A stretch of 6,569 nucleotides of DNA, taken from the NCBI GenBank assembly GCA_002432565.1, contig DJFP01000209.1:424-6992 (forward strand), read 5' to 3'. The notes beneath the pieces were generated by a model. That model was not told where the DNA came from, searched no databases, and worked only from the letters and a program-made list of their open reading frames with translations. Both the position numbers and the translations under genes were made by a program. The DNA comes from Flavobacteriales bacterium UBA5869 (GTDB lineage Bacteria; Bacteroidota; Bacteroidia; Flavobacteriales_D; Crocinitomicaceae). Below, piece by piece: positions 5,645-6,569 of the stretch. Numbering within the stretch: the first letter of the stretch is position 1; each line of letters opens with the position of its first letter.

Positions 5645-6292
5645 TTATTCCTTCACCGCCTTAAACGTTTGTTTTAAATCCGATCCGAAGCGAAACAAAT
5701 AAATGCCCCGCGATAAATGACTCATATCCACAGATGTGTTTTCCGAATCTATTCTTCCTGTCAACATCAGTTTTCCCGTATGGTCATACACGAAGTAGTC
5801 AGTGCCCGATTCGTCTTTCATGGTTTGAATGGTAACCTGACTTTTTACCGGGTTGGGAAACAACGAAAAAGCATTCGTTCTTTCAGAGGCATCGGACAAT
5901 CCGGCAGTCGTTCCGAAGCTTAGTAAACACGTGTCCTGATCGAAGGCGTCTATACCATAAATAAAAACCGCCGTTAATGGTTCACAAGCCATAGATCCGC
6001 TTAGCGTAACCGCATAATCATTGGTGGTTTGTCCGATCTGAGCAAAAAAAGACATTCCGCCTGTTGCCACTGTATCACCATTACAGTCGAGCACCGCAGA
6101 AACATAAGGGTAATTAACATGATCAGTTGAAGGTGCAGAAAAATGAATGCTCACGTTGTACACATTCGGATCAAACGGATCAGGATTTATTCCCAGCACC
6201 GTGAAATCAGCGCAGGAAACAGATTGAGCTATGCATGTGCAAGAGAAGCCAATAGTTGTAAATACTGCAAGTAATAAGGATTTCGTTTTCAT
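5645..6292 (-). CDS. Small secreted protein with T9SS type A sorting domain
   Basis: The 215-residue product has a Sec signal peptide (basic MKTK, hydrophobic residues 5-17, probable cleavage after Ala22 in CIAQ). Its C-terminal sorting domain of about 75 residues is of the type IX (Por) secretion system. FSLFPNPVKSQVTIQT starts at 142, then YDHTGKLML at 169-177 and SRGIYLFRF at 194-202, ending in FKAVKE. Such proteins cross the outer membrane through T9SS and lose this domain, ending up on the surface or in the medium. The mature cargo, about residues 23-140, is short and beta-rich by appearance. Its four cysteines (27, 70, 103, 122) could form two disulfides. I recognise no catalytic motif, so its role is unknown. 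It has its own TAnnTTTG promoter, and transcripts may read through into ychF. Confidence 0.9.
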   Translation of the reverse strand: MKTKSLLLAVFTTIGFSCTCIAQSVSCADFTVLGINPDPFDPNVYNVSIHFSAPSTDHVNYPYVSAVLDCNGDTVATGGMSFFAQIGQTTNDYAVTLSGSMACEPLTAVFIYGIDAFDQDTCLLSFGTTAGLSDASERTNAFSLFPNPVKSQVTIQTMKDESGTDYFVYDHTGKLMLTGRIDSENTSVDMSHLSRGIYLFRFGSDLKQTFKAVKE

Positions 6293-6354
6293 AATCTTTT
6301 AGTTTTTAGCGAAGTAAACTCTTCGGTTTTCCTGTTTCGCCTTTTTTATTAAAA

Positions 6355-6362
6355 CAAAGGTA
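6355..6362 (-). promoter_or_regulatory. Bacteroidota -7 promoter element for the T9SS-protein gene
   Basis: TACCTTTG on the minus strand (6362 to 6355) is an exact TAnnTTTG match, the same octamer used in front of ychF. It predicts a leader of roughly 55-60 bases before ATG at 6292. The leader is A-rich near the start codon (AAAACTAAAAGATT), as is common in this phylum in place of a Shine-Dalgarno. Confidence 0.6.
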
Positions 6363-6371
6363 TATCCGTGT

Positions 6372-6383
6372 ACCTGCACAGGT
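6372..6383. promoter_or_regulatory. 12-bp palindrome in the -33 region of the T9SS-gene promoter
   Basis: ACCTGCACAGGT consists of ACCTG and its reverse complement CAGGT around a CA. It begins 9 bases upstream of the -7 element at 6355-6362 on the minus strand, so it covers the expected -33 contact. This is a plausible operator, but no regulator can be assigned. Confidence 0.35.
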
Positions 6384-6488
6384 GTTATGAAAAAGCGGTA
6401 ATTACTTATGAATATCCGCCAATAGGAAGTGGATCTATATTTCTGCAAACCCCGTGTTAGCGGTTGGATGTTTTCTGCAAGTATTTTT
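6384..6488. repeat. Possible dispersed intergenic repeat, non-coding
   Basis: No convincing reading frame crosses this stretch on either strand. It contains CAAACCCCGTGTTAGCGGTT (6447-6466), a GTTAGCGG-type phrase that I recall from repeated intergenic DNA in flavobacterial genomes, and two TTATGAA words (6385-6391, 6406-6412). A single copy is in the window, so repetition cannot be shown here and the call rests on recollection. Confidence 0.25.
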
Positions 6489-6569
6489 TCATGATTGATT
6501 GTCTTCGAACCACTTTACAATGGATGGCATATTTCTCTCAAAACCACCGGGAATAAAGAAGTTAAGAAG
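6489..6569 (-). CDS. 3' end of an unidentified minus-strand gene (26 residues)
   Basis: Reading the minus strand from the window edge gives an open frame ending in TGA at 6491-6489. The peptide (LLNFFIPGGFERNMPSIV, then KWFEDNQS) has a protein-like mix of aromatic, charged and helix-forming residues. The fragment is too short to assign a family. Orientation matches the two genes after it, with about 197 bases of non-coding DNA between. An opposing short plus-strand frame from ATG 6520 exists but has no promoter and looks less protein-like. Confidence 0.45.
   Translation of the reverse strand, partial: LLNFFIPGGFERNMPSIVKWFEDNQS

Noticed and set aside
6520..6569. Plus-strand start ATG at 6520 as the beginning of a new gene
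   Set aside because: No promoter or ribosome-binding signal, truncated after 16 codons, and the minus-strand frame over the same bases looks more like protein.
1..6569. CRISPR array, tRNA/rRNA genes, insertion sequence or phage genes
   Set aside because: No regularly spaced repeats, cloverleaf-like segments, transposase or integrase motifs were seen anywhere in the window.

Overview
The window looks like chromosomal DNA from a Bacteroidota bacterium, most likely Flavobacteriales; a Fluviicola/Crocinitomicaceae-like host would fit, but I cannot name the genus. Three signs support this: a secreted protein ending in a type IX secretion (T9SS) type A sorting domain, several upstream regions with the Bacteroidota -7 promoter element TAnnTTTG, and A-rich rather than Shine-Dalgarno leaders. 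No mobile element, CRISPR array, tRNA or rRNA gene was seen.

Layout. (1) Positions 1-1618, plus strand: the last 61 residues of an RND-type inner-membrane efflux pump, overlapped by a complete OprM/TolC-type outer-membrane lipoprotein. This is the 3' end of a tripartite efflux operon whose adaptor and pump body lie upstream of the window. (2) Positions 1619-1797: a 179-bp gap with a strong hairpin, a candidate operator and a TAnnTTTG promoter. (3) Positions 1798-4363, plus strand: a compact five-gene run made of an Rrf2-family regulator with three clustered cysteines (NsrR/IscR-like), an unrecognised 99-residue membrane protein, a group III truncated hemoglobin, a tryptophan 2,3-dioxygenase-family heme protein, and a hemerythrin-like protein. 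(4) Positions 4364-4476: a convergent gap holding the terminator of the minus-strand gene. (5) Positions 4477-5574, minus: ychF, a conserved P-loop ATPase. (6) Positions 5645-6292, minus: a small T9SS-exported protein. (7) Positions 6293-6569: a promoter, a possible dispersed repeat and what looks like the 3' end of another minus-strand gene running off the window.

The most interesting part is region 3. A probable Fe-S (NO- or redox-sensing) regulator heads a tightly packed set of three different metalloproteins for diatomic gases: a heme globin, a heme dioxygenase and a non-heme di-iron protein. A near-palindromic motif sharing 12 of 13 bases occurs both in the regulator's own promoter and just upstream of the membrane-protein gene, which suggests autoregulation and control of the downstream genes. 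I infer a nitric-oxide/oxygen response module. The presence of a dioxygenase with intact catalytic residues, and of a hemerythrin that has lost one iron-ligand histidine, is unusual enough to test.
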